From NCBI GenBank assembly GCA_948356915.1, contig CAOJCG010000001.1:1-64000 (forward strand): a stretch of 64,000 bases of DNA, read 5' to 3'. This document shows positions 51,377 to 60,603 of the stretch, in pieces. Origin of the DNA: an uncultured Clostridiaceae bacterium. Its GTDB lineage: Bacteria > Bacillota > Clostridia > TANB77 > CAG-508. A program made the position numbers and the translations under genes. Below the pieces are notes generated by a model. It was given only the letters and a program-made list of their open reading frames with translations, had not been told where the DNA came from and made no database searches. Numbering within the stretch: the stretch's first letter is position 1; each line of letters starts with the position of its first letter.

Positions 51377-51639
51377 AAAATATACCTCCTTTTATGTAAC
51401 AAAAAAATTATATCATTTTTATTGAAGCTTGTCAAATTTTAATTATATTTTAAAAACCTTTATTTATAAGGTTTTTGAGAACTAAACATAATTTAAAATT
51501 CTTTATTCCCTTGAAAATGTGGCATATTATATTATATTCAACTTGTACAAAAAAAATGAATAAATATCATTATATATTTTTTTATTATTATCAATTTTCA
51601 ATATCATAAAAATGAAAACAAATAAATCAATTTTTTTTC

Positions 51640-51946
51640 ATAACAAAAACCTCCAAATTTTATTGATATTATTTCTAAACAAATATTTGAAATAATGACC
51701 AATAAATTTTGAAAGTTTATTGCATTATATTAAATTGGTTTATTGCAACTATTTCCGATTTTTCACTAGTTTCAGTACAAGTAGTACCTATAAATTTTAG
51801 TTTATTGGTATTACTACTTTTTTATAACTCTTGCGCTTCAATTATTTGCTAAACTCCTATGCTGTTTTTAATTCTAATCTCAATTTATCAGCTATCATCG
51901 CTATAAATTCTGAATTCGTTGGTTTTCCTTTGGCTGCTGATACTGT
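51640..51946 (-). pseudogene. Displaced spo0A 3' end with downstream flank
   Basis: The reverse strand reads '[20 protein letters not shown]' and on to 'LRLELKTA' and a stop: exactly the Spo0A C-terminus, with many synonymous differences from the intact gene. About 180 bases beyond the stop also match 58620-58800, up to a ribosome binding site and start resembling those of the integrase. It is the far-end copy made by element integration, perhaps after an earlier related insertion. Confidence 0.85.
51933..51946. other. Candidate attachment core (far end)
   Basis: GCTGCTGATACTGT is the last block shared with the intact spo0A at 58905-58918. Similarity ends right after it. Confidence 0.6.
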
Positions 51947-52327
51947 TAGAACTGCCTATTTTCAATACTTTTGCTTAATGAACAAAAACTGCTTACCCAA
52001 TAAATTATGCTATACTTTTCAAATGTTTATTGCATTATTCTCTATTTGTTTATTGCTATAATTGTACTACATTGTATAAGCAAATGCAATAGCAATAAAT
52101 CACTTTTTTTAGTTGGCGCGAACAGCATAAAACAAGTGAAAAATAACTATTCAATTTTTCTCTGCGAACAAGTGCAAAAGTAATAGAATATGGGGCAAAA
52201 CCGCTTCTATATATAATTTAAGTAGTAGCTGGCGCGAACACCATAGAATAACTTAAAAATTGGTTATTTAATTTTGGGGAAAAAAATAAGCAATAGACTT
52301 TCATTGTCTACTGCTTTTGTTTTGTCT
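51947..52327. other. Integrase arm-site-like repeats and GGCGCG motif region
   Basis: No gene. TTTATTGC words recur in direct and inverted orientation (about 52026-52050, 52100), as they do in the other end (51720-51765, 58686-58722), consistent with integrase arm sites. Two TGGCGCGAAC motifs (52114, 52210) start a family found through the element. Confidence 0.5.
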
Positions 52328-52777
52328 TTAACTATGTATCATAATTTTTTTATCTAAATAGTTATTAACCAATTGTGATTTACTATTTATTTTCTTTGCC
52401 AAACATTCCCCTTGTAATGATAGATTTTTAACTTTCTCATTGTCATAGTTTGATTTTATTATATCGTGCATTAGTTTATTTCTTTGATTTTTCCAGTCAA
52501 TAATTTTATCTAGCAATTCCTCTGTGATATGTTTCTTTATATATTGGTCTTGAAAATACTTATTTGTTTTAATAGTTCTTAACTTTTTATCTATTGAATA
52601 TTCCTTATCATTTTTATTTTTGTATGGTACCTGTGCATGTTCAAACATTGCCCTTGTTCTTTCTTCAAATATTGCATATTCTATAAATATTGCTTCATAA
52701 TAATATTCATTATTAGTTGCTTCTTCTAGTTTTTTCATTAGTTGTGCATATTTATTTCTTTTTTCTAAATTGGTCAT
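52328..52777 (-). CDS. HEPN-like protein
   Basis: 149 residues, all-helical, with 'WKNQRNKLMHDI' near residue 93. RNKLMH fits the Rx4-6H catalytic motif of HEPN ribonucleases, widespread in defence and toxin systems. The assignment rests on that motif and helical character. First of a reverse-strand cluster with the 52790 gene 12 bases upstream. Confidence 0.5.
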   Translation of the reverse strand: MTNLEKRNKYAQLMKKLEEATNNEYYYEAIFIEYAIFEERTRAMFEHAQVPYKNKNDKEYSIDKKLRTIKTNKYFQDQYIKKHITEELLDKIIDWKNQRNKLMHDIIKSNYDNEKVKNLSLQGECLAKKINSKSQLVNNYLDKKIMIHS

Positions 52778-52789
52778 TTTACAAATCTC

Positions 52790-53359
52790 CTATTCATACC
52801 AAAATCTTACAATTTCAACTTTGTATTTAAACTTTGTGCTATCAACAAGAGATTTTCTTATAAATTTACTACCACTTAATAATGCTGTTTCTCCTGCATT
52901 TAATTTATCCATATATGCCTTAATAGTAGCAACTCTTACATCATCATAAAAAGAATAAACACTAATATCAACCATTATATTTTCTAAATTTCTACTATCA
53001 TTATTTGTAATAGTTCCACTTACTTCTAGTGTATAGTAGTTTGTTTCTACTTCTATTTGATACATTGGAGTAATTGTAACATTCGGTGTTTCGTCTACCT
53101 TTTTAAAGTCTTCTATCGTATTTACAAGTTCTTGTATTTTTTCTTGTGCTTCTCCATACTTATTTTGTTCTTTTAATTCGTAATATTGTTCTTTTAATTC
53201 TATAATTGTATTTTTTTGTTTTTCGCTAAAATCATTAATTCTAATGCTATTTAATTGATTTTCTTTAATTACCAAATCGCTATTAACTCTTATTTCCTCT
53301 ATTATTTTATTAGTGCTATCTTTTATTGCATTTAATATTTGCAAATTATTTTCTTCCAT
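52790..53359 (-). CDS. Coiled-coil protein with a C-terminal FxLYD-like beta domain
   Basis: 189 residues: coiled coil at about 1-85, then a beta-rich domain ('YYTLEVSGTITNNDSRNLEN', 'LNAGETALLSGSKF') like FxLYD extracellular domains. No signal peptide is seen. Element-borne, function unknown. Confidence 0.5.
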   Translation of the reverse strand: MEENNLQILNAIKDSTNKIIEEIRVNSDLVIKENQLNSIRINDFSEKQKNTIIELKEQYYELKEQNKYGEAQEKIQELVNTIEDFKKVDETPNVTITPMYQIEVETNYYTLEVSGTITNNDSRNLENIMVDISVYSFYDDVRVATIKAYMDKLNAGETALLSGSKFIRKSLVDSTKFKYKVEIVRFWYE

Positions 53360-53372
53360 AATTTATTCCTTT

Positions 53373-53747
53373 CTATTTATTAATACTTACATATACTTTT
53401 ACTATACTATTTTCTTCGATTTTAGTATTATATTTTGGCTCTTGCCTTAATACATAGCCTTTCAGTACTTTTGTAGTTTTTTCTTCTATTTTTTCAATTT
53501 TTAAATTGTATTTTTCTAATTCTCTTTTGGCTTCTTCAAATGACATTCCCTCTACTCTAGGAGTTGTTACAATTTTGTTTTCTTCTGGTTGTTCTTTATA
53601 TTCACTAGTAATATTATTTAAGTTCTTATTTGACATATTGTCTGCTACTACTTTTGATATTATTATAGTTATTATAAATATCATAATAATTATTATAGCA
53701 ACATTAACACCTTTCAAACCTACATACTTTTTTCTACTTTTTTCCAT
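53373..53747 (-). CDS. Membrane-anchored single-PASTA protein
   Basis: 124 residues: one membrane helix (about 14-36), a short linker, then one PASTA domain ('GMSFEEAKRELEKYNLKIEK', ending 'IVKVYVSINK'). PASTA domains bind muropeptides or beta-lactams. Its end is 13 bases before the 52790 gene and its start overlaps the 53720 gene by 28 bases, so they are likely one operon. Confidence 0.65.
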   Translation of the reverse strand: MEKSRKKYVGLKGVNVAIIIIMIFIITIIISKVVADNMSNKNLNNITSEYKEQPEENKIVTTPRVEGMSFEEAKRELEKYNLKIEKIEEKTTKVLKGYVLRQEPKYNTKIEENSIVKVYVSINK

Positions 53748-54007
53748 ACTTCTATTTTTTCCTCCACTCTATCTCTCAAATGTTCTGTATTTTCTCTTAT
53801 ATCGTGTAATAATATTATTATTTCTCCTAATGCATATGATAATAAAGAGAATGCAGACATTCCCAACACTATTGTAATTCCTATTGCTATATTAGTAGAA
53901 ACCGCTACTATAAAACCTATAACTATTCCTAAGATTATAACTAGTATTGCTAAGTCTTTTATTATTGTTCCTATTTTACTTGAACTATAATATTCTTTTT
54001 CTTCCAT
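53720..54007 (-). CDS. Small two-helix membrane protein
   Basis: 95 residues with two membrane helices ('LAILVIILGIVIGFIVAVST', 'IAIGITIVLGMSAFSLLSYA') and a charged C-terminal coil. It overlaps the PASTA gene. Function unknown. Confidence 0.55.
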   Translation of the reverse strand: MEEKEYYSSSKIGTIIKDLAILVIILGIVIGFIVAVSTNIAIGITIVLGMSAFSLLSYALGEIIILLHDIRENTEHLRDRVEEKIEVWKKVEKSM

Positions 54008-54140
54008 AATCTTTTCCCCTTTCTTACTTTATATGACAAATTGTAACATATATCATAATATTATGCAATACTTTTGTCTTCCTTTCTGTCTAGTATTATT
54101 GTGTTTTCTTTTATGCGACAATTGTATTGAGGTGAAAATT

Positions 54141-54332
54141 ATGTTTGAAATATCAAAATATAAAGATAGCAATGTCAAATTGTCTATTCGTCTTCCAGAA
54201 AGTATAGATAATACACTTAGGAAAATCGCAGAAGCAGAAGAAATGAGTTTTAACAATGTTCTTGTAAGTTGTATTAAATATGCACTTGATAACACAGACT
54301 TAACAAAATATGAAACAAAAGGGAAAAAGTAG
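54141..54332 (+). CDS. Ribbon-helix-helix-type DNA-binding protein
   Basis: 63 residues from ATG 54141 (GAGGTG upstream). 'VKLSIRLPESIDNTLRKIAE' followed by 'MSFNNVLVSCIKYAL' fits the beta-helix-helix pattern of Arc/MetJ/HicB-type repressors. Probably a regulator of the element. Confidence 0.6.
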   Translation: MFEISKYKDSNVKLSIRLPESIDNTLRKIAEAEEMSFNNVLVSCIKYALDNTDLTKYETKGKK

Positions 54333-54900
54333 GGCTTTTTTAGTTCTACTTTTTACTACTTATTTTTATGCATAGTAGTGTGAGTAGGGGCTTATATATT
54401 AAAATAAATTATAATTAAAATATCATTATAAAATTACATTATTATATTACCCACTAGTTTTTTACTTTCCCCACCTACTGCTTATGTTTCAACTCACTTT
54501 CTTATTATGAGTATAGGACAACTTGTAACTACATACAAGACGATAACTAATGCAAAAGAGTTTGTAATTAAATACAGTATACCCCCCTACTCATTTTGCC
54601 ACATACGTGGTAAGTATACACCTTTTGCAAGTAACGTATAATCGTATAGGTTGGCTGGCGCGAAAACGCTTAAATTTTGATTTTCGCGCGTTATTGCCTA
54701 ACACTATAATTGACTTTTTTATATAACTTTCATTTTTTATTATTCTTTTTTTCTTTTCTACTGTAAATTATTATAATTATTTTCCCTTGTTTTTTATTCT
54801 ATGTATTAACTTATTTTAACTTTTCAATATTTTTTCTTAACTTTCTGCTGTTGCTACATACAAAACTATTTTATTTTAAATTTTTCTTTTTTTCCTAAAA
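54333..54900. other. Non-coding region, possible replication or transfer origin
   Basis: About 570 bases without a gene. It contains a C run (about 54584), an ACATACGTGGTAAGTATACACC block and a hairpin with TTGGCTGGCGCGAAAACG...TTTTCGCGCG (54652-54690), GC-rich in AT-rich surroundings. A candidate origin or regulatory zone of the element. Confidence 0.4.
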
Positions 54901-55179
54901 CTATTCCCCTATTTTACTTTTACTATTTTCTTCTACAATTTTTATAAGTTGCTCACTTGCAAAATCTCTAACTTTTTCTAAATCGTCTATAAGTTTCTCA
55001 TATTGTTGTAATACTAAACAAACATTTACAATGTATTCATTTCCTAGTTTCTCTTTTTCTATTTCGTCCATTTTATTTATTTTCATAAGTTCTCTTGTTT
55101 TATAATACTGTAAATCTTCTACAATTTGTATTGCCATATTTATTACTTTGTTTGGCTCTCTTAAATCTAAAATGTCCAT
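54901..55179 (-). CDS. Hypothetical small helical protein
   Basis: 92 residues, charged and helical, with no recognised motif. Last of a three-gene reverse-strand run (55655 to 54901) with 9-base spacing. Start has GGAGG upstream. Confidence 0.45.
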   Translation of the reverse strand: MDILDLREPNKVINMAIQIVEDLQYYKTRELMKINKMDEIEKEKLGNEYIVNVCLVLQQYEKLIDDLEKVRDFASEQLIKIVEENSKSKIGE

Positions 55180-55188
55180 TTTTTCCTC

Positions 55189-55425
55189 CTACCAATAACT
55201 TTTAAAATAACTATCATTTCTGCGCATTTTTGTTTCTAGTGCAAAAATATCACGTCTAACCGCTTCTATTTGCTTACTATTTTCATTTACTTTTTCTACT
55301 AAATTTTCTAAAATACTTTTCAACTCTATGTCTTGTCCTACTGGTAATGCTAAATTGATATTTTTTGGAACATTACTTATTATTAATTCCTCAAATTGCT
55401 TTTCTAAACTTTTCATTTGGTGCAT
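55189..55425 (-). CDS. Hypothetical coiled-coil protein
   Basis: 78 residues with a coiled coil ('SILENLVEKVNENSKQIEAV'). It overlaps the upstream HTH gene by 13 bases. Function unknown. Confidence 0.45.
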   Translation of the reverse strand: MHQMKSLEKQFEELIISNVPKNINLALPVGQDIELKSILENLVEKVNENSKQIEAVRRDIFALETKMRRNDSYFKSYW

Positions 55426-55655
55426 AACCCCTTGTGTTCAATTATTCTTAGTTGTTCTTTCACTTGTTCAATATACTTTTCTATAAAACATAAGGCTTGT
55501 AATTGTTTTGTTTTTGACATATTGTAAGTACCATTAATAAACATATATATAGTAATGGGTTGTAGTCCTATTTCTCTTGCTAATTTACTGTAACTTAAAC
55601 CATATGCTTTTGCTTCTTTTATTCTTTCAATTACTTTTTCTTTTTCTAGTTCCAT
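55413..55655 (-). CDS. Helix-turn-helix protein
   Basis: 80 residues. 'AYGLSYSKLAREIGLQPITI' followed by 'YMFINGTYN' is a XRE/Cro-like helix-turn-helix. A probable element regulator leading a three-gene operon. Confidence 0.6.
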   Translation of the reverse strand: MELEKEKVIERIKEAKAYGLSYSKLAREIGLQPITIYMFINGTYNMSKTKQLQALCFIEKYIEQVKEQLRIIEHKGLCTK

Positions 55656-56271
55656 TTTTTGATTCTCCTATATATGAAATTATAAATACAAAGGTTATTT
55701 CCTCTGCTATCTATAATGTAAAACTGGTTAATAAATAATCTATAAAAAAAATTTTGAATATTCAACTTTTCTTTTTTCTTTCACTTGTTTTTGGTTTTTC
55801 TATAATAATTATAAAAAAATTTCTACTAAATTTCAAATATTTGTCTTTGGTCGGCGCGTTTGCGAAAGGCTTATTTTACCCCTTTTAATTATAATTCGCA
55901 GCGAACCAGATTTCAAACATTTGAGTTTCTGCGCGCATTTTTATATAATTTTCTTATAACTTATCTATTATTTTTCCTTTTCTTCCCGCTTCTCATTGCA
56001 TTTGTAGTATGTCTACTTCTATTTAAGAACTATTTATTCTGTAATAGAATGTTTTATTCTACTTGTTTTTCCTTACTGTTGTAATGGTTTGGCGCGTTTT
56101 TATTTTGCAATAGTAGTATTGCTTCTATTTTAGAACGTTTTATACTTATTTTTACTCGTTTTTTAGAATAATTTATTCTACTTTAGAACTTATCATTCTA
56201 TCATAGTGCGTTTTATTGTCTTTTCTGTTACTATAATGTCATAAATTGTAAAAAGAAAGGATTTGAGAACT
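55656..56271. other. Non-coding region with GGCGCG and TTCTA repeats
   Basis: About 600 bases, no gene. It holds GGTCGGCGCGTTTGCG (55851), GGCGCGTTTTT (56090) and several TTTATTCTACTT or TAGAATAATT words (55990-56200), perhaps operators between the divergent regulator operons. Confidence 0.4.
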
Positions 56272-56484
56272 ATGAAAATTACACTTGATACTGTAACTAA
56301 ACAAGCAATTTGCCCACCAGAGTTTTTTGATACTATAAGAAAAATTAATGACGCAAATGAGTTAACAGAGAGTTCTAAAAAAGTAACGTCCGAAAGTTAC
56401 CTACAAAAGATTATTACAGAGTGTTCAAAAGTTATTGTAAATAAAAGCGATATAACAAAGAAAAGAGGCACAAAAAAAAAGTAA
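56272..56484 (+). CDS. Hypothetical small protein
   Basis: 70 residues from ATG 56272 (AAAGAAAGG upstream), basic C-terminus, no recognised domain. Begins a forward run of small genes. Confidence 0.4.
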   Translation: MKITLDTVTKQAICPPEFFDTIRKINDANELTESSKKVTSESYLQKIITECSKVIVNKSDITKKRGTKKK

Positions 56485-56486
56485 AA

Positions 56487-56543
56487 ATGGCTAAAATTGC
56501 AAACTTAGTAATTGAACCTATTACAGAAGACGAAGAAGATTAG
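56487..56543 (+). CDS. Putative 18-residue peptide
   Basis: ATG 56487, two bases after the previous stop, reads a short acidic peptide ending 'TEDEED'. It could be translationally coupled. Low confidence. Confidence 0.2.
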   Translation: MAKIANLVIEPITEDEED

Positions 56544-56563
56544 CAAATAAAGGACTGATAACA

Positions 56564-56788
56564 ATGGAATATTGTAGTATTTTAAGAAGTCTAAGGGTAC
56601 AAAAGTTTTACACACAACAACAAATTGCCGATTTGCTAAGTGTATGCCAAAAAGCATATAGCAATTACGAAAATGGAACTACTAAAATACCACTTGAAAG
56701 TCTAATGTTATTAGCAAAATTTTATAATGTAGATATGAACTACATTTGTGGTATTTCAAAAGTTGCTAATGCTTACCCAAAAGAATAA
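56564..56788 (+). CDS. XRE-family regulator
   Basis: 74 residues with a clear Cro/C1 helix-turn-helix: 'LRVQKFYTQQQIADLLSVCQ' followed by 'AYSNYENGTTKIPLESLMLL'. Probably an immunity-type repressor of the element. Confidence 0.75.
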   Translation: MEYCSILRSLRVQKFYTQQQIADLLSVCQKAYSNYENGTTKIPLESLMLLAKFYNVDMNYICGISKVANAYPKE

Positions 56789-56941
56789 AAAAGTAACGCG
56801 CCAAAAGTTGAATACTTGACTTTTTTGCGCGCTTTTATTTACCTTTTTGTAAAAATTTAACTAATTTGTCTATTTCTATTGATAATTACTAAAAATTATT
56901 ATATAGTATTAGGCATAGGGAATGAGAACAAGCAGATGTGG

Positions 56942-57091
56942 TTTGCCTCCAACAAGGAGGTGAGGCTTATGATAGATACAAATTACTTAATAACAGTTAT
57001 ATACATATTATACTATGGACTACTTGGAATGACTATCATAGCAATTGCCTTAGTTATAGCATTAGCAATAATTATGAGCAAAAGCGAATAG
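56942..57091 (+). CDS. Small membrane peptide, candidate type I toxin
   Basis: ATG 56969 gives 40 residues, nearly all one membrane helix ('IAIALVIALAIIMSKSE'). The ribosome binding site is within CCTCCAACAAGGAGG (56947-56961), a hairpin that would hide it, as in many type I toxin mRNAs. A strong hairpin at 57097-57139 follows and could include the promoter or end of an antisense RNA. Inference from layout. Confidence 0.5.
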   Translation, partial: FASNKEVRLMIDTNYLITVIYILYYGLLGMTIIAIALVIALAIIMSKSE

Positions 57092-57096
57092 ACCAA

Positions 57097-57139
57097 TAAA
57101 AAAACACATCTGTAATTTGACAGTTGCGATGTGTTTTTT
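57097..57139. terminator. Hairpin after the small membrane peptide
   Basis: AAAAAACACATC pairs with GATGTGTTTTTT (one bulge) around a 15-base loop. Confidence 0.7.
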
Positions 57140-57327
57140 CATATCAATTCTGGCGAACCACGTTTGTGGGTTTCTCCATTTCCTATTTTTATTATACTTG
57201 AGATTTTACCAATTGTCAACAATTTTATAACTTTCAAAATCAATTTTAAGCCTTTTTAATCTTGAATGCTTAAATTTATACTGCGCGCGCCAGAAAATCG
57301 AATATTCAAAATTTTGGCGCGTTTCCT

Positions 57328-57612
57328 TTATATAATATGCATTATTATATCTTCGTCATTATCTAGTTTTATTTCAATTGTTTTCTTATTTTCACTTGCC
57401 TTAATCATATATGCTATAAGTGTTTCTATTGTAATTCTTTTGTCTGCTTGATTATCGTATATATTTAACATTCCATTTTTTATGTTATAACTGCATTTTA
57501 CTTTTTGCATTGTAATGTCTAGTGATATTACACCATCAATTTTTAGTTCTATTGTCTTTCCTTTCATATTTTTTACTATTCTTTTTAGTTCTGTTTCGTT
57601 TATTTGTTCCAT
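57328..57612 (-). CDS. Hypothetical protein upstream end of the integrase operon
   Basis: 94 residues from ATG 57612 (AAAGGGGAAAAA upstream), alternating strands and a helix. Starts 14 bases after the integrase stop, so likely co-transcribed. Function unknown, possibly an excision or regulatory accessory. Confidence 0.45.
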   Translation of the reverse strand: MEQINETELKRIVKNMKGKTIELKIDGVISLDITMQKVKCSYNIKNGMLNIYDNQADKRITIETLIAYMIKASENKKTIEIKLDNDEDIIMHII

Positions 57613-57626
57613 AATTTTTCCCCTTT

Positions 57627-58613
57627 CTATGCTCTTTTTAAGTTCATAAGTGGCGAATGCTTTTGATATTGTATTCTTAAATCTTCTGTTTGTAAATCTA
57701 AGTAACATTCTTCTGTTACTTTTACACTTGAATGACCTAATATTTTTGATAGTGTGTATATATCTCCACCATTCATTAAAAATCTTTTGGCAAAATTATT
57801 TCTTATTAAGTGTGGTGATATGTCCTTATTGCCTATTCTTTCGCCATAATTGGTAAAATTACTTTCAAAACTTCTTTCTAGTAATTGGCTTCCCTTTATT
57901 GTGCAAAATAAAAATTCGCTTTCTTTATATCTATCTCTATATTGTAACCATCTTCTTAGTTCTGTTGCCATTTGCATTGAAAAGAAAACATATCTGTCCT
58001 TTTTTCCTTTGGTGTTATCTGCTGGCAAAAATATTGTTCTTTCATTAAAGTTTATATCTGTTTCGTCTCTAATCATTAAACATTCGCCTATTCGCATTCC
58101 AGTATCAAAAATAAGTTGTGTAATAACATAGTCTCTGTATTCGTGAAATTTTGATAAATCAAAACTTTTTAATAAGTTGTTAAAATCTTTATCATTCAAA
58201 TAGCCTTTTGCTTTTCTTGGTATTCTTGTTGGCTTAATCTTTTTCATAGGGTTTACTTTTATTAGTCTACTATCATACATATAATTAAAATATACTCTTA
58301 AATTTCTTGTGTAATTATTCACTGTTGCCATACTTACTTTTTTACCAAAATCTTGCCTATTTTGTGGGTTATTAAATCTTTTGGAACTATCATTTGCAAC
58401 TACTGTGTATTTTCCCCTTTCCTTAATATTTGTTAAATAGTCTTTAATAGTCTGCTCTTTTACTTGCTCTGTTCTTGTGATTTTACATTCTTCTTGTAAA
58501 TATCTTATAAAAAGTCTTAATGTTTGTTCATAACTGCCAATTGTTTTTGTAGATAAATTTTTATAATCACAATAATTAATAAAATCGTCCACTTCTAAAT
58601 CAATTTTTTCCAT
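57627..58613 (-). CDS. Tyrosine recombinase (integrase) of the spo0A element
   Basis: 328 residues: N-terminal SAM-like core-binding domain (about 1-105) and a catalytic domain with Arg in 'DTGMRIGECLMIRD', 'HLIRNNFAKRF', 'LGHSSVKVTEECY' (nucleophile Tyr). It adjoins the attachment site in the 3' end of spo0A, as is normal for such elements. GGAGG lies just before ATG 58613. No CGG codon. Confidence 0.92.
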   Translation of the reverse strand: MEKIDLEVDDFINYCDYKNLSTKTIGSYEQTLRLFIRYLQEECKITRTEQVKEQTIKDYLTNIKERGKYTVVANDSSKRFNNPQNRQDFGKKVSMATVNNYTRNLRVYFNYMYDSRLIKVNPMKKIKPTRIPRKAKGYLNDKDFNNLLKSFDLSKFHEYRDYVITQLIFDTGMRIGECLMIRDETDINFNERTIFLPADNTKGKKDRYVFFSMQMATELRRWLQYRDRYKESEFLFCTIKGSQLLERSFESNFTNYGERIGNKDISPHLIRNNFAKRFLMNGGDIYTLSKILGHSSVKVTEECYLDLQTEDLRIQYQKHSPLMNLKRA

Positions 58614-58619
58614 AACAAA

Positions 58620-58800
58620 AAACCTCCAAATTTTATTGATATTATTTCTAAACAAATATTTGAAATAATGACCAATAAATTTTGAAAGTTTATTGCATTA
58701 TATTAAATTGGTTTATTGCATTCGTTGCTGATTTTTCACTAATTCCAGTGCAAGTAGTACCTATAAATTTTGGTTTATTGGTATTACTACTTTTTTATAA
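58620..58800. repeat. Integrase-proximal flank repeated at 51650-51830
   Basis: Highly similar to the far end of the element. Contains TTTATTGC words (arm-site candidates) and lies between the integrase start and the spo0A stop. Confidence 0.75.
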
Positions 58801-58828
58801 CTCTTGCGCTTCAATGGTTTGCTTTATT

Positions 58829-59647
58829 TTATGCTGTTTTTAATTCAAGTCTTAATTTATCAGCTATCATTGCTATAAATTCTGAATTTGTTGGCTTTCC
58901 TTTTGCTGCTGATACTGTGTAGCCGAATATGTTTTCTACAGTGTCTGTTTGACCTCTTGCCCATGCTACTTCTATTGCATGACGTATTGCTCTTTCTACT
59001 CTTGATGGGGTTGTTCCGTATTTTGCAGCTATTTCAGGATATAACTGTTTTGTTATTTGATTTATTACGTCTATATTATTTACTACCATTATTATTGCTT
59101 CTCTTAAATATTGATAACCTTTTATATGTGCTGGCACTCCTACTTCATGAATTACATTTGTTACTAATGCCTCTACTCCATTTTCATCTTTTTTATTTTC
59201 TGGTGCTATTTGTATGTATTTTGGTTTTATTTCTCTACTAGCATAGTTTCCTTTAATTGTTCCTGGTACATAGTATTTAAAGTCTTTTATTCTCTTTATT
59301 AAAAGTTGTATATCAAAAGGTTTTACTATGTAATATTCTGCACCTAAGTTTATTGCTCTTTGTGTTACTTTATCTTGCCCAACTGCTGAAAGCATTATAC
59401 ACATTGGCATTTTCTCTATTTGTGATTCTTGCAAGCTTTCTAAAACACCTAAACCATCTAAGTGTGGCATAATTACATCTAATAATGCTATATCTGGCTT
59501 TTTTTCTAGTATTAATGATACTGCTTCTTGACCATCTCTTGCTATTCCTATTACTTCTAGATCCTCCTCTTTTTCTAAATTTTCCATTAACGTATTTACG
59601 AAGTCTGGATTATCGTCTGCAATTATTACCTTTACTTTTTCACTCAC
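58829..59647 (-). CDS. spo0A: Sporulation master regulator Spo0A
   Basis: 272 residues: receiver domain with 'IIADDNPDF' and phospho-acceptor Asp in '[15 protein letters not shown]', and the Spo0A C-terminal DNA-binding domain with '[18 protein letters not shown]' and '[18 protein letters not shown]'. It controls entry to sporulation. The 3' end is the integration site of the 51.9-58.9 kb element, which supplies or preserves an intact C-terminus, so the protein should be functional. GGAGG lies upstream of ATG 59647. Confidence 0.97.
   Translation of the reverse strand: MSEKVKVIIADDNPDFVNTLMENLEKEEDLEVIGIARDGQEAVSLILEKKPDIALLDVIMPHLDGLGVLESLQESQIEKMPMCIMLSAVGQDKVTQRAINLGAEYYIVKPFDIQLLIKRIKDFKYYVPGTIKGNYASREIKPKYIQIAPENKKDENGVEALVTNVIHEVGVPAHIKGYQYLREAIIMVVNNIDVINQITKQLYPEIAAKYGTTPSRVERAIRHAIEVAWARGQTDTVENIFGYTVSAAKGKPTNSEFIAMIADKLRLELKTA
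58905..58918. other. Candidate attachment core in spo0A
   Basis: GCTGCTGATACTGT inside the spo0A coding region, shared with 51933-51946. Beyond it the two copies diverge. Confidence 0.6.
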
Positions 59648-59764
59648 TTTATTTCCTCCTTATTTCCAAAAATTGTAAGTTTGTTTTACAATTTTGATTA
59701 TATTATTAATGAATATTTTTTGCAATACTTTTTGGAAATTTTTTCAAATTTTCTTTCAATTAAT

Positions 59765-60397
59765 TCATATATCAATATTTTTTCTTATATTTTTTTGTTT
59801 TATTACTTTATATTCTTCTATTTTAAAACTTAATTCTTTTAAATTATTTAACAATTTATCTTTTTCATCATTGTTTAACTGGATATTACATGTTATTTTT
59901 TCATTATATATTACATTTATTATTTCTATATTTTTTTCTTTACAGTAAAATTTGAATTTCTCAAAATCATTGTAGCTAATTATTATTTCTAATTCATATC
60001 CTTTTTCCTCTATAACAAACTCTGCTTTTTTTATAGCTTCTTGTGTGCTTTCTGAATATGCCCTAACTAATCCTCCTGTTCCTAGTAGTATTCCACCAAA
60101 ATACCTTGTTACTACTACTAGTACATTTATTAATTCCTTTTTAGTTATTATGTTTAATATAGGTAGCCCTGCTGTTTTACTTGGTTCGCCATCATCTGAT
60201 GATTTATTTACTATCCCTGCTTCTGTCATTATGCTATATGCAAAACAGTTATGTTTTGCATCATAATATTTTTTTCTTATTTTTTTTAGTTCTTCCTCTG
60301 CCTGCTCCTCTGTTTGTACATATATCAAGTTTGCTATAAATTTAGATTTTTTTTCTATTATCTCTGCTTGTACATTCTTTTTTATAGTTTTTAACAT
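59765..60397 (-). CDS. yigZ: YigZ/IMPACT-family protein
   Basis: 210 residues with 'KKSKFIANLIYVQTEEQAEE', 'DAKHNCFAYSI' and 'DDGEPSKTAGLPIL', the hallmark of the YigZ/UPF0029 Impact N-terminal domain, plus the DUF1949 C-terminal domain. Related eukaryotic IMPACT proteins act in translation control. The bacterial role is unclear. Confidence 0.9.
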   Translation of the reverse strand: MLKTIKKNVQAEIIEKKSKFIANLIYVQTEEQAEEELKKIRKKYYDAKHNCFAYSIMTEAGIVNKSSDDGEPSKTAGLPILNIITKKELINVLVVVTRYFGGILLGTGGLVRAYSESTQEAIKKAEFVIEEKGYELEIIISYNDFEKFKFYCKEKNIEIINVIYNEKITCNIQLNNDEKDKLLNNLKELSFKIEEYKVIKQKNIRKNIDI

Positions 60398-60603
60398 ATT
60401 TACCTCTTTTTCTATTTTGTATTATTATAACATATGATTAAGTAAATTAAAAGATTAACAAAGAAGTTTACTTTTATAATAATTTTTTTGGAAATATTAT
60501 TGCAACTAGTAACATAATATAGTATAATAAGTACAAGTCAAATTTGAAAAAACTCTCTCGTAAAAAGTAATTTGACTAAAAATAAAAAAGGTGAGGTAAA
60601 AAT

